Assembly: GCA_018672315.1 (NCBI GenBank)
Contig: CP076053.1
Span: forward strand, 2,653,827 to 2,717,826
Reading direction: 5' to 3'
Length of the DNA: 64,000 bases
DNA from: Nocardioidaceae bacterium
GTDB taxonomy: Bacteria > Actinomycetota > Actinomycetes > Propionibacteriales > Nocardioidaceae
Below are positions 33,926 through 42,124 of this stretch, piece by piece. A model generated the notes under the pieces. That model was not told the DNA's origin. It saw nothing but the letters and a program-made list of their open reading frames with translations, and did not search any database. The first letter of the stretch is position 1. Every line of letters starts with the position of its first letter. The translations under genes and the position numbers were made by a program.

Positions 33926-35154
33926 GACAGGACGGGTGAGGGGGCGCGGTCCGAGGACACGTGGAAGCCGTCGGGGACGAGCAGGTGCTCGGGGGAGAGG
34001 TCCTGGACCGAGGAGACCCCGAGTCCACGCAGCGCGGAGTCGATGCCTCCGCCGAGGACGTCGATGACGTTCTCGACGCCGGTCTGGCCGTTGGCGGCGA
34101 GACCCCACAGGTACGCGCGGCCGATCATCACCGCCGACGCGCCGAGGGCCAGGGCCTTCACGACGTCGGAGCCCCGGCGTACGCCACCGTCCATCAGCAC
34201 CGTGATGTCCTCGCCCACCGCCTGCGCGATCGGGTGGAGCACCCGGATCGCGGCCGGTGTGCCGTCGATGTTGTTGCCTCCGTGGTTGGAGACCGAGATC
34301 GCGTCGACGCCCGCGTCCACCGCGCGTCGCGCGTCGTCGACCCGGCACACGCCCTTGAGGACGAACGGGGTCCCGCTGATCTCGTGCCAGGTCGCTGCCA
34401 TCCACGCGACGTCCTCCCACGACGGCGGCGGCGTGGTCATCCACTCGTAGTACGCGCCGAAGAAGGTCGGGCCGACAGACTCCTGGGGCGGGGCGAGGTT
34501 CGGGGCCGTCAGGTCCGGGATCTGGCCGGACCGACCGAAGCGGTACATCCAGCGCGCCTTGGTCGCCACCTGCGGGGCCATCCGCACCATCGTCCTCAGG
34601 TCGACCTTCTCGGGGATCTCGGGCGAGCCCCAGTCACGACCCATCGAGAAGGACCAGTCGAGCGTCGCGATCAGCCCGATCACGCCGGCGCGGTGGGCCC
34701 GCTGCATGCGCTGGATCATGGTGTCGCGGTCACCGGTCCAGTACATCTGGAAGTACGTCTGGGCGCCGGTGGCGGTGACCTCCTCCACCGACTTCGACGC
34801 GAAGTTCGACAACCCCATGATCGTGCCCCGGGCCGCAGCGGCCCGGGCGACGGCGACCTCCCCGTCCGGGTGCACCGCCTGCACGCCCGTGGGGCTGATG
34901 AGCACCGGAAGCGACACGTCCGTGCCGAGGATCCGGGTCTGCGTCGAGCGCTCCGCGGCGTGGCCTGCGACGAGGGGCAGCAACCCTATCTCGGTGAAGG
35001 CCGACTCGTTGTCGCTTATCGTCTGGCCGCGCTCCGAGCCCGCGACGAGCGCGCCGTACACGGGAGCGGGCAGGCGCTTGCGCGCCCGGCGCTGGGCGAC
35101 GGCCACGGACTCGAACCAGGGGTTCTGCTTCCAGGGGTTCGTCGGCTTCTTCAT
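33922..35154 (-). CDS. mftD: Mycofactocin FMN-dependent oxidase MftD
   Basis: A 410-residue alpha-hydroxyacid-dehydrogenase-fold (LldD-like) flavoprotein. The FMN and substrate region reads GVCRVDDARRAVDAG and SNHGGNNIDGTP; the two Asn replace the Arg-Gln of lactate oxidases, as usual for MftD. It oxidatively deaminates AHDP to premycofactocin. It overlaps mftC by four bases and mftE by four. Confidence 0.92.
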   Translation of the reverse strand: MKKPTNPWKQNPWFESVAVAQRRARKRLPAPVYGALVAGSERGQTISDNESAFTEIGLLPLVAGHAAERSTQTRILGTDVSLPVLISPTGVQAVHPDGEVAVARAAAARGTIMGLSNFASKSVEEVTATGAQTYFQMYWTGDRDTMIQRMQRAHRAGVIGLIATLDWSFSMGRDWGSPEIPEKVDLRTMVRMAPQVATKARWMYRFGRSGQIPDLTAPNLAPPQESVGPTFFGAYYEWMTTPPPSWEDVAWMAATWHEISGTPFVLKGVCRVDDARRAVDAGVDAISVSNHGGNNIDGTPAAIRVLHPIAQAVGEDITVLMDGGVRRGSDVVKALALGASAVMIGRAYLWGLAANGQTGVENVIDVLGGGIDSALRGLGVSSVQDLSPEHLLVPDGFHVSSDRAPSPVLS

Positions 35155-36452
35155 GAGCAGCAGCCCTTCGTCGCGCAGGAATCGGTGGTGGGATCGAACC
35201 CGGCCAGCGGGCTCTCGGCGCAGGCACTGGCCGGTGGTCGGGTCAGCAGCTTCAGCATCACCGGCTGGTTCCGCGTCGGCGCGGCCTTGGAATGGTCCTG
35301 GCTCGAGGCGGGGATCACCCGGTCACCCGCCAGTGCCTGCTCGCCGTAGCCCTGGACGCACTCGGGGTCGGGTCCGTCGAGGGGGAGCCCGGTGAAGAAC
35401 TTGGCGGCCATGCAGCCGCCGCGGCAGGAGTCGAAGAACGCACAGGAGGCGCAGGCGCCACCGGTCTGGGGGGAACGCAGCTCGGTGAACAGCTCGGAGG
35501 TCTGCCAGACCGCCTGGAAGCCGCCGTCGGTGAGCAGGTTGCCCGCCAGGAACTCGTCGTGGATCGCGAAGGGGCAGGCGTACACGTCCCCGATGGGGTC
35601 GATCAGGCACACGACGCGACCGGCACCGCACAGGTTGAGACCCGGCAGAGCCTCGCCGAACGCGGCGAGGTGGAAGAACGAGTCGCCGGTCAGGACGCCC
35701 TCGCCCTTGGCCATGAGCCAGTCGTACAGCTCGCGCTGCTGGTGGGGGAGGGGGTGCAGCTCGTCCCACACGTCCGCGCCGCGACCGCTCGGGCGCAGCC
35801 GGGTCAGGCGCAGGGTCGCACCGAACCGGTCCGCGAGCGCCTGGAACTCGTCCAGCTGGCCGATGTTCTGCCGGGTGCAGACCACCGAGATCTTGGCGTC
35901 GGTGAAGCCGGCGTCCTGGAGGTTCTGCAGCGCCGTGAGGGCCATGTCGTACGAGCCGGGGCCCCGCACGTAGTCGTTGACCTCCGCGGTCGCCCCGTCG
36001 AGGGAGATCTGCACGTCGACGTACCCGTTGCAGGCCGGGGAAGCGAGGAACGCGGCGCGCTCGGGGGTCAGACGTGCCCCGTTGGTGGAGAACTTCACCC
36101 CGACCTGGTGGTCGATCGCGTACTGCAGCAGGTGCCAGAAGTCGGGCCGGATGGTGGGCTCGCCACCGCCGATGTTGACGTAGAAGACCTGCATCCGCTG
36201 CAGCTCGTCGATGACCGCCTCGCACTGCTCGGTGGTGAGCTCGCGCGGATCCCGTCGTCCGCTGCTCGACAGGCAGTGTGCGCACTCGAGGTTGCAGGCG
36301 TAGGTGAGCTCCCAGGTCAGGCAGATCGGAGCGTCGAGGCCGAGCTCGAACTGCTCCACGAGCGTGCCGCCGGTCGGTCGCGCAGGCGGGGCGGTCGGAG
36401 CGGTCCGAGCGGTGAGGGCGGTCGGGGCCGGCCGGGTGGGCGTGATGGTCAT
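35151..36452 (-). CDS. mftC: Mycofactocin radical SAM maturase MftC
   Basis: A 433-residue radical SAM/SPASM protein. The SAM cluster is Cys53-x3-Cys57-x2-Cys60. The C-terminal SPASM Cys set is visible in NLCGAG, DVYACPFAI, GGACASCAFFDSCRGGCM and DPECV. MftC decarboxylates and cross-links the C-terminal Val-Tyr of MftA. The extra C-terminal tail ends in CATKGCCS. Overlaps mftB by four bases. Confidence 0.93.
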   Translation of the reverse strand: MTITPTRPAPTALTARTAPTAPPARPTGGTLVEQFELGLDAPICLTWELTYACNLECAHCLSSSGRRDPRELTTEQCEAVIDELQRMQVFYVNIGGGEPTIRPDFWHLLQYAIDHQVGVKFSTNGARLTPERAAFLASPACNGYVDVQISLDGATAEVNDYVRGPGSYDMALTALQNLQDAGFTDAKISVVCTRQNIGQLDEFQALADRFGATLRLTRLRPSGRGADVWDELHPLPHQQRELYDWLMAKGEGVLTGDSFFHLAAFGEALPGLNLCGAGRVVCLIDPIGDVYACPFAIHDEFLAGNLLTDGGFQAVWQTSELFTELRSPQTGGACASCAFFDSCRGGCMAAKFFTGLPLDGPDPECVQGYGEQALAGDRVIPASSQDHSKAAPTRNQPVMLKLLTRPPASACAESPLAGFDPTTDSCATKGCCS

Positions 36453-36724
36453 GCGTTCTCCTCGGAGCTGCGGGGCCGGATCATGTCGGTGCGGGCGAGC
36501 CCGGCGAGCGCCTCGGCGTACGCCTCGTGCTGGGCGGGCGGCACGCCGGCCGCCTCGAGGGCTCCACGGACGTCGGGCTGGTCGCCCAGGGCCTGGACCA
36601 CGGCCACCAGCTCGGGCCGCTTGAGGAACGTGAGCTTGCGGTTGCCGAAGTGGTACGCGAGCGCCCCGAAGGGCTCGGGTCGCAACGCCACCGAGGGCGA
36701 CAGGGTCCAGGCCTGGTCGAGCAT
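36449..36724 (-). CDS. mftB: Mycofactocin peptide chaperone MftB
   Basis: A 91-residue RiPP-recognition (PqqD-like) protein with the opening LDQAWTLSPSVALRPEPFGALAYHF and LTFLKRPEL typical of MftB. It binds the MftA leader and presents it to MftC. The ATG at 36724 overlaps the mftA stop (TGATG-type overlap), so translation is coupled. Confidence 0.92.
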   Translation of the reverse strand: MLDQAWTLSPSVALRPEPFGALAYHFGNRKLTFLKRPELVAVVQALGDQPDVRGALEAAGVPPAQHEAYAEALAGLARTDMIRPRSSEENA

Positions 36725-36840
36725 CAGTAGACGCCGCACATGCCGTCGATCGAGACCTCCTCGATGAGCATCTCGCTCGTCACGGTCTCCTCCGGCGACG
36801 CGGTGGGGGTGTCGGCTGAGGTGGGGGTGTCGGGGTTCAT
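36724..36840 (-). CDS. mftA: Mycofactocin precursor peptide MftA
   Basis: A 38-residue peptide read from ATG 36840 to TGA. It ends with the diagnostic core IDGMCGVY; the terminal Val-Tyr becomes the redox cofactor. The leader is acidic with TPTSADTPTASPEE, and MLIEEVSIDG is the MftB/MftC recognition stretch. The ribosome site GAGAGG precedes it. It is short and easily missed by gene callers. Confidence 0.95.
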   Translation of the reverse strand: MNPDTPTSADTPTASPEETVTSEMLIEEVSIDGMCGVY

Positions 36841-36855
36841 GGCGATCCTCTCTCG

Positions 36856-36873
36856 CAAACTGTTGACAGTTTG
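36856..36873. promoter_or_regulatory. MftR box 1 in the mftA/mftR divergent region
   Basis: A perfect dyad of two 8-base arms around TG: CAAACTGTTGACAGTTTG. It sits 16-33 bases upstream of mftA and 68 bases upstream of mftR. The same core recurs at 37550-37565 and 40773-40784. Confidence 0.8.
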
Positions 36874-36940
36874 GACACCGTAACTGCACCCGGGGCAACA
36901 ACGGAAGGCCTAGATTGCACGCGTGTCGAGGAGGTAGCCG

Positions 36941-37522
36941 GTGGGACGACCTGAAGTGACCAGCCACGACGCCATCGAGCAGGCGGCGTTCAGGCTCTTC
37001 GCCGAGCGCGGCTTCGAGGCGACGACGCTGGAGGACATCGCGGCGGAGGTGGGCGTCGGTCGACGCACGCTCTTCCGCTACTTCCCGTCGAAGAACGACA
37101 TCGCCTGGGGGCGCTTCGACCAGACGCTCGACGCGCTCCGCGAGCTGCTCGCCGCGATCCCGGACGACGTGCCCGTGCTCGAGGCGGTGGGTCGCGGCAT
37201 CGTCGACTTCAACCGGTTCCCGGCGCACGCGCGACCGCCACACGTCGACCGGATGCGGCTGATCCTCACCACACCGGCTCTGCAGGCCCACTCCGCCCTG
37301 CGGTACGCCGAGTGGCGTCAGGTCGTCGCCGACGACGCCGCGCGGCGCCTGGGGCGTGCTCCCCACGAGCTGGAGCCGCAGCTGGTGGGGCACGTCGCGC
37401 TCGCCGTTGCGCTGACGGCGTACGAGCTCTGGCTGCAGGACCCTGATGTCTCGCTCATCGACCTGCTGGTGGACGGACTGTCGGTGCTCGCCCTGCGGCC
37501 CGGCGGGCGCGCCGGCGCGTGA
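36941..37522 (+). CDS. mftR: Mycofactocin locus TetR-family regulator MftR
   Basis: A 193-residue TetR protein. The N-terminal HTH is EAAFRLFAERGFEATTLEDIAAEVGVGRRTLFRYFPSKNDIAW (near residues 12-60; shown in short form because of the reader limit: key residues GFEATT, VGVGRRTLFRYF). Known MftR proteins bind acyl-CoA ligands and repress mft genes. GTG 36941 has GAGGAGG at a good distance. It is divergent from mftA with a palindromic operator between them. Confidence 0.88.
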   Translation: MGRPEVTSHDAIEQAAFRLFAERGFEATTLEDIAAEVGVGRRTLFRYFPSKNDIAWGRFDQTLDALRELLAAIPDDVPVLEAVGRGIVDFNRFPAHARPPHVDRMRLILTTPALQAHSALRYAEWRQVVADDAARRLGRAPHELEPQLVGHVALAVALTAYELWLQDPDVSLIDLLVDGLSVLALRPGGRAGA

Positions 37523-37549
37523 GGGAAGAGGGCCCACCGACACCAGGCG

Positions 37550-37565
37550 CAACTGTTGACAGTTG
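37550..37565. promoter_or_regulatory. MftR box 2, promoter of the lyase/hydantoinase operon
   Basis: CAACTGTTGACAGTTG, a perfect dyad with TG at the centre. It contains TTGACA (37556-37561), a consensus -35; a weak -10 (CACACT, 37579-37584) follows after 17 bases. Binding would block RNA polymerase. Confidence 0.75.
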
Positions 37566-37675
37566 ACATGTGACCGCGCACACTGAGGATCTCAGTCCGC
37601 ACCCGGTCTGCGCTCGACCGGATCCGTCGCCGCCCCCCCTCGTGCGACGTCTCCGCCGACCCTCGGAAAGGTCAG

Positions 37676-38578
37676 ATGACCCGCATGTCCAGCCCCTCCT
37701 CGCTCAGCGCGCTGCTCGCGCGACCCGAACGACCGCTGCTCCTGCCCGGTGCGCCCAACGCGCTGACGGCGCGCGTGATCGAGCAGGCGGGGTTCGAGGC
37801 CGTGTACGTCTCCGGCGCCGGCGTCACCAACACCTACCTCGGGATGCCCGACCTCGGACTGATGTCCGCGACCGAGCTCGCCGGGCACGTGGCCGCGATG
37901 GCCGACAGCGTCGAGATCCCGCTCGTCGTCGACGCCGACACCGGCTTCGGCAACGCGTTGAACGTGCAGCGCACCGTGCGTCAGCTCGAGCGGGCGGGAG
38001 CGGCGGCGATCCAGCTCGAGGACCAGGTCAGCCCCAAGAAGTGCGGACACTTCGAGGGCAAGGGCGTCGTCACCGTCGAGGAGATGGTCGGCAAGGTGAA
38101 GGCCGCCGTCGACGCCCGCCACAGCGACGACACCCTGATCATCGCGCGCACCGACGCGCTGGCGGGGGAGGGCATCGACGCCGCGATCGACCGCGCCGGC
38201 GCCTACGCCGAGGCCGGCGCGGACATCCTCTTCGTCGAGGCCCCGCGTACCCACGAGCAGATGGCACGGGTGGTGCGGGACGTGCCCGGCATCCACATGG
38301 CCAACATGGTCGAAGGGGGCCTGACACCCCTGACCTCGCGCGAGGAGCTCGGCCAGCTGGGCTTCTCGATCGCGCTGTACGCGAACGCGGCCATGCGTGG
38401 AGCCGTCGCCGGCATGCGGCAGGTGATGGAGCACCTCATCGATCACGGTGACACGCTGGACGCCGGCGACCTGATGATCTCGTGGGCGGACCGCCAGGAG
38501 CTCGTGCGCAAGCCCGAGTTCGATGCACTCGACCGGCGCTACGCCGCCGACGTCACCGACCGTGAGGAGCGAGCATGA
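37676..38578 (+). CDS. Isocitrate lyase/PEP mutase superfamily lyase
   Basis: A 300-residue (beta/alpha)8 lyase. It has the metal Asp pattern DADTGFGN and the catalytic loop KKCGHF with Cys, which favours C-C lyases (methylisocitrate or dimethylmalate lyase-like) over decarboxylases. It would cleave a 2-hydroxy-dicarboxylate to pyruvate or glyoxylate plus an acid. ATG 37676 has GAAAGG upstream. ATGA-overlapping with the hydantoinase gene. First gene of the box-2 operon. The precise substrate is open. Confidence 0.85.
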   Translation: MTRMSSPSSLSALLARPERPLLLPGAPNALTARVIEQAGFEAVYVSGAGVTNTYLGMPDLGLMSATELAGHVAAMADSVEIPLVVDADTGFGNALNVQRTVRQLERAGAAAIQLEDQVSPKKCGHFEGKGVVTVEEMVGKVKAAVDARHSDDTLIIARTDALAGEGIDAAIDRAGAYAEAGADILFVEAPRTHEQMARVVRDVPGIHMANMVEGGLTPLTSREELGQLGFSIALYANAAMRGAVAGMRQVMEHLIDHGDTLDAGDLMISWADRQELVRKPEFDALDRRYAADVTDREERA

Positions 38579-39993
38579 CCACCACCACCGTCCACGACAC
38601 ACGCCTGACCGGTGGCCGGGTCTACCTGCACGGCTCGGGGGTCTCCCCGGTCGACCTGCTCATCACCGACGGCCGCGTCGCCGGGATCGTCTCGCCCAGC
38701 TCGCAGGCCCGGGCGCGTGAGGTCGTCGACCTGGGTGGCAAGCTCGTGCTCCCCGGGGCGATCGACCCGCACGTCCACCTCGGCAAGGACATCCGCGTGC
38801 CGCGCGACCCCGACGACGCGCGCCTCGAGACGGCCTCGGCCGTCAACGGCGGTGTCACCACGATGCTCGTCTACCTCATGAGCGGGGAGCCGTACGAGAC
38901 CGTCGTGCCCGGCGCCCAGGCCGTGATGGAGCAGGACTCCTTCACCGACTTCGGCTTCCACATCGTCGTCGGCTCCGACGACCACGTGCACGACATCCCG
39001 GCCTACATCCGTGAGTTCGGGGTCTCCAGCTTCAAGTTCTTCATGAACTTCAAGGGCGACGAGGGTGCCTACCTCGGCCTGCCCGGCAACGACGACGGCT
39101 ACATGTACGACGTGCTCGGCACCGCCGCCGACGCCGGCGCGATGATCAACCCCCACCCGGAGAACATCGAGCTCGTCTGGAAGCTGAAGAACCGTCCGAT
39201 CGACGAGTCCCGTGGCCCGCTGAGCGCCTGGAACCAGTCGCGCCCCTCCTTCGTGGAGGCGGAGGCGGTGCAGCGAGTGGCGTACATGGCCCAGATCACC
39301 GGGGCCTCGGTGTACGCCGTCCACACCAGCAGCAAGCTGGCGCTCGACGCCATGCAGCGTCAGCGGGAGTCCTACGAGAACCTGTTCGTCGAGACGTGCA
39401 CGCAGTACCTCACGCTGACCACGGAGTCCGGCTGCGGCACCTACGGCAAGGTCAACCCGCCGATCCGTGAGCGGGAGGACCTCGAGACGCTCTGGCTCGG
39501 CCTCGCCGACGGCCGGGTCGACAGCGTCGGGTCGGACCACAACCACCGTCACCGGACCGCCAAGGAGAAGGACATCTGGACGGCGTCCGCCGGGTTCCCC
39601 GGCACCGGCGGCGTGCTGCCCCTGACCCTGAGCGAGGGCCTGCGGCGGGGGGTGTCGATCGACCGGCTGGTCGACGCGACGTCGACCCGCGCGGCGAAGC
39701 TCTTCGGCATGTATCCCCGCAAGGGGACCATCCGCGTCGGCTCCGACGCCGACCTCGCGGTGGTCGACCTCGACGGCAGCTACACGATCAACGCGTCGAC
39801 CCAGTACTCGGGCGCGGAGTACACGCCGTGGGAGGGCACGGAGGTGCCGCTGCGCGTGGTGCACACCCTGGTGCGTGGTCGGTTCGCGATGCGGGACGGC
39901 GTCCTCGCCGAGAAGACCACCGGTCAGTACCTGCGGCGTGAGCACAGCGGTGCGACCGCCCTCGCCGCGGCCGAGAAGGAGGCGGAGGCATGA
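38575..39993 (+). CDS. Dihydropyrimidinase/D-hydantoinase-type amidohydrolase
   Basis: A 472-residue cyclic amidohydrolase. Metal ligands and the carboxylated Lys region are seen: DPHVHLG (HxH), FKFFMNF (Lys), INPHPEN and VHTSS (His), and GSDHNH (Asp). It opens a cyclic imide or ureide ring. Overlaps both neighbours by ATGA. The partner is a cysteine hydrolase instead of a classical carbamoylase. The pathway is probably ring opening of a heterocycle (inference). Confidence 0.88.
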   Translation: MTTTTVHDTRLTGGRVYLHGSGVSPVDLLITDGRVAGIVSPSSQARAREVVDLGGKLVLPGAIDPHVHLGKDIRVPRDPDDARLETASAVNGGVTTMLVYLMSGEPYETVVPGAQAVMEQDSFTDFGFHIVVGSDDHVHDIPAYIREFGVSSFKFFMNFKGDEGAYLGLPGNDDGYMYDVLGTAADAGAMINPHPENIELVWKLKNRPIDESRGPLSAWNQSRPSFVEAEAVQRVAYMAQITGASVYAVHTSSKLALDAMQRQRESYENLFVETCTQYLTLTTESGCGTYGKVNPPIREREDLETLWLGLADGRVDSVGSDHNHRHRTAKEKDIWTASAGFPGTGGVLPLTLSEGLRRGVSIDRLVDATSTRAAKLFGMYPRKGTIRVGSDADLAVVDLDGSYTINASTQYSGAEYTPWEGTEVPLRVVHTLVRGRFAMRDGVLAEKTTGQYLRREHSGATALAAAEKEAEA

Positions 39994-40664
39994 GCGACCT
40001 CATCGACGAGACCACCAGGCAGCGCTACGACGCGGCCGGCTTCGGCCGGCCGGTCGGTCTCGGGTCCCGGCCAGGGCTGCTCATCATCGACGTGCAGTAC
40101 CGGACGACCGGCACCGAGCCACGTCCCTTCGACGAGGCGATCCAGGAGTTCACCACCAGCGTCGGAGAGGCCGCGTGGGACGCGGTGGGCAACATCAAGC
40201 GCCTCCTCGAGCTCTTCCGCTCCCGGGACTGGCCGGTGCTCTACCCGTACGTCGCGCCCAAGAAGTCCTTCGACGCCGGAGCGCTCGGGGCGAAGGTGCC
40301 GGGCATCATGGACATCCCCGACAAGGGCTATGAGTTCCACCCCGACATCGCCCCGCGAGAGGGCGAGATCCTGCTGCCGAAGCGTCATCCGAGCGCGTTC
40401 TTCGGCACCCCGCTGCTGAGCTACCTGGTGCAGGCGGGCATCGACTCCCTCGTCGTCACCGGGTGCTCCACCTCCGGATGCGTCCGGGGGAGTGCGGTCG
40501 ACGCGTTCTCCTACAACTACAAGGTCGCAGTGCCCTCGGACGCGGTGTACGACCGCAGTCCGCTCGTCCACGAGGTCAACCTCTTCGACATGGGACAGAA
40601 GTACGCCGACGTCTCCACCACCGACGAGCTCCTGAGCGCTCTGGAGGGCGTTCCCGGACGCTGA
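39990..40664 (+). CDS. Cysteine hydrolase (isochorismatase/N-carbamoylsarcosine amidase-like)
   Basis: A 224-residue hydrolase with the Asp-Lys-Cys triad: LLIIDVQYRT, LPKRHPSAF and VTGCSTSGCVR. These act on N-carbamoyl amino acids, ureidoacids, maleamate or similar. Following a hydantoinase, hydrolysis of a ring-opened N-carbamoyl or amide acid is the natural reading. ATGA overlap with the preceding gene; last gene of the operon. Confidence 0.85.
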   Translation: MSDLIDETTRQRYDAAGFGRPVGLGSRPGLLIIDVQYRTTGTEPRPFDEAIQEFTTSVGEAAWDAVGNIKRLLELFRSRDWPVLYPYVAPKKSFDAGALGAKVPGIMDIPDKGYEFHPDIAPREGEILLPKRHPSAFFGTPLLSYLVQAGIDSLVVTGCSTSGCVRGSAVDAFSYNYKVAVPSDAVYDRSPLVHEVNLFDMGQKYADVSTTDELLSALEGVPGR

Positions 40665-40772
40665 GACCGGCAGGCCGACAGACCGGTGCGCGGGGCCTCG
40701 AGAGGTCCGGCGCAGCGGCCTATCGGCGTACCTGAACGGCGCAGGAAATCCACGCGAAAACGCCAAGTGCAC

Positions 40773-40784
40773 ACTGTTGACAGT
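40773..40784. promoter_or_regulatory. MftR box 3, promoter of the 14-gene catabolic operon
   Basis: Core ACTGTTGACAGT, a 12-base dyad. TTGACA (40777-40782) is followed by TAGCGT (40800-40805) after exactly 17 bases, a good sigma-70-type promoter. The palindrome covers the -35. The nearest gene starts at 40843. Confidence 0.8.
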
Positions 40785-40842
40785 TAGTAGTTGACGACCT
40801 AGCGTGATCCGAGTCATAGCCCATCGACAGAGAGGCACCGGC

Positions 40843-41214
40843 ATGCATGCGACGTCATGGACCGAGCTGCCCGAGACCGAAGGTCTCCCGAACAACTTCC
40901 GGCGGGCCGTCGCCGGCCGCGAGATCAGCGTCAACCGGATCACCTGGGTGCACCCCACCGAGCTGCCGCCGCACGTGCACGACGACGCCGAGCAGGCGCT
41001 GGTCATGCTCGAGGGGCGCATCCGGTTCAGCATCGACGGCACCGAGATGGAGCTCGCCGCCGGCGACGTGGCCATCGTGCCCCGGCACGCGGTCCACGGC
41101 GGGCGCAGCATCGAGGGCGAGGCCGTCTTCATCGAGGTCTTCAGCCCGATGCGGGTCGACCTGCTCCCGGGCTTCCTCGGCGGAGCATCGATGCCGACGG
41201 GGGAGCAGCCATGA
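40843..41214 (+). CDS. Cupin domain protein
   Basis: A 123-residue single cupin. Motif 1 includes PPHVHDDAEQALVMLEGRIRF (His-His-Glu type) and motif 2 GDVAIVPRHAVHGGRS (His). Metal binding is likely. Role may be a small isomerase, dioxygenase or ligand sensor. ATG 40843 has GAGAGG upstream; an upstream in-frame GTG/ATG at 40804 overlaps the -10. First gene of the 14-gene run; ATGA overlap with the MBL gene. Confidence 0.8.
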   Translation: MHATSWTELPETEGLPNNFRRAVAGREISVNRITWVHPTELPPHVHDDAEQALVMLEGRIRFSIDGTEMELAAGDVAIVPRHAVHGGRSIEGEAVFIEVFSPMRVDLLPGFLGGASMPTGEQP

Positions 41215-42074
41215 CCCTGCAGCAGATCAGCAGCCGCGTGCACGTCGAGGTCGCGCACCTGGGCAGCAACAACTCGCTCATCGTCGACCCCGCCGGCCTG
41301 ATCCAGGTCGACAGCCCGCACCGGCCGACCGACGCCGTCAGGTGGGCCGAGACCGCCGCGCGTTTCGGTGAGACCCGGTTCGTCGTCAACACCGACCACC
41401 ACCCCGACCACACCATCGGCAACTTCTGGCAGCGCGGCGAGGTCGTCGCCCACCGCGGAACCCGCACCCGTCTGCTGACCGAACCCCCCTCGGACCAGTA
41501 CCTGAAGGACCTGTTCTCGCGCATCGACCCCGAGGCCGTGGCCTGGGTCGACGACTACGAGGTGAAGGTGCCGAACGTCGTCTTCAGCGACCAGCTCGAC
41601 CTGCACGTCGGCGACGTCGCCCTGGAGCTCACCTTCCGCCCCGGCCACACCGCCAACAGCCTGCTGGCGTGGTTCCCCGGCGACGCCGTCATCTTCACCG
41701 GCGACATCGTCTGCGAGGCGGGGTTGCCCTCGTTCCAGGACTCCCGGCTCGTCGACTGGTTCGACGCCATCGACGCCGTCAGCGCGTACGACTTCGAGTT
41801 CCTCGTGCCCGGGCACGGCGAGGTCGCGGACCGTGCGGTCGTCGACCGCTACCGCCAGCTCGGTCGCGAGGTCGTCGCCGAGGTGGCCGCCACCATCGAC
41901 GCGGGTCACTCCAAGGACCAGGCCTGCGACGAGGTGCGCTTCGAGGACAACATCCACGTCGACACCGACGACTACGTCGGCTACCCCGACGCACTGGTCG
42001 AGATGTTCCAGCGCCGGTCCATCGCGCGCATCTACGACGACCTCGTCGCCAGCCCCGAGCTCGCGACCCGCTGA
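41211..42074 (+). CDS. MBL-fold metallohydrolase
   Basis: A 287-residue metallo-beta-lactamase-fold protein with metal motif TDHHPDHTIGN (HxHxDH-like with Asp), GHTANS, and a later TGDIVCEAG and PGHGEV. It is close to quinoprotein-relay or lactonase-type MBL proteins. It probably hydrolyses a lactone, ester or thioester. It overlaps the cupin by ATGA and precedes the binding-protein gene by 50 bases. Confidence 0.82.
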   Translation: MTLQQISSRVHVEVAHLGSNNSLIVDPAGLIQVDSPHRPTDAVRWAETAARFGETRFVVNTDHHPDHTIGNFWQRGEVVAHRGTRTRLLTEPPSDQYLKDLFSRIDPEAVAWVDDYEVKVPNVVFSDQLDLHVGDVALELTFRPGHTANSLLAWFPGDAVIFTGDIVCEAGLPSFQDSRLVDWFDAIDAVSAYDFEFLVPGHGEVADRAVVDRYRQLGREVVAEVAATIDAGHSKDQACDEVRFEDNIHVDTDDYVGYPDALVEMFQRRSIARIYDDLVASPELATR

Positions 42075-42124
42075 CCCGCACCCGCACCTCGCCCGGACCC
42101 ACTCAACGCAACTCTGGAGGACCC

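Noticed and set aside
36449-37552. A long minus-strand frame covering mftR and mftA in another frame
   Set aside because: mftR on the plus strand and mftA/mftB in their own frames are motif-supported; this frame is Arg/His-rich shadow.
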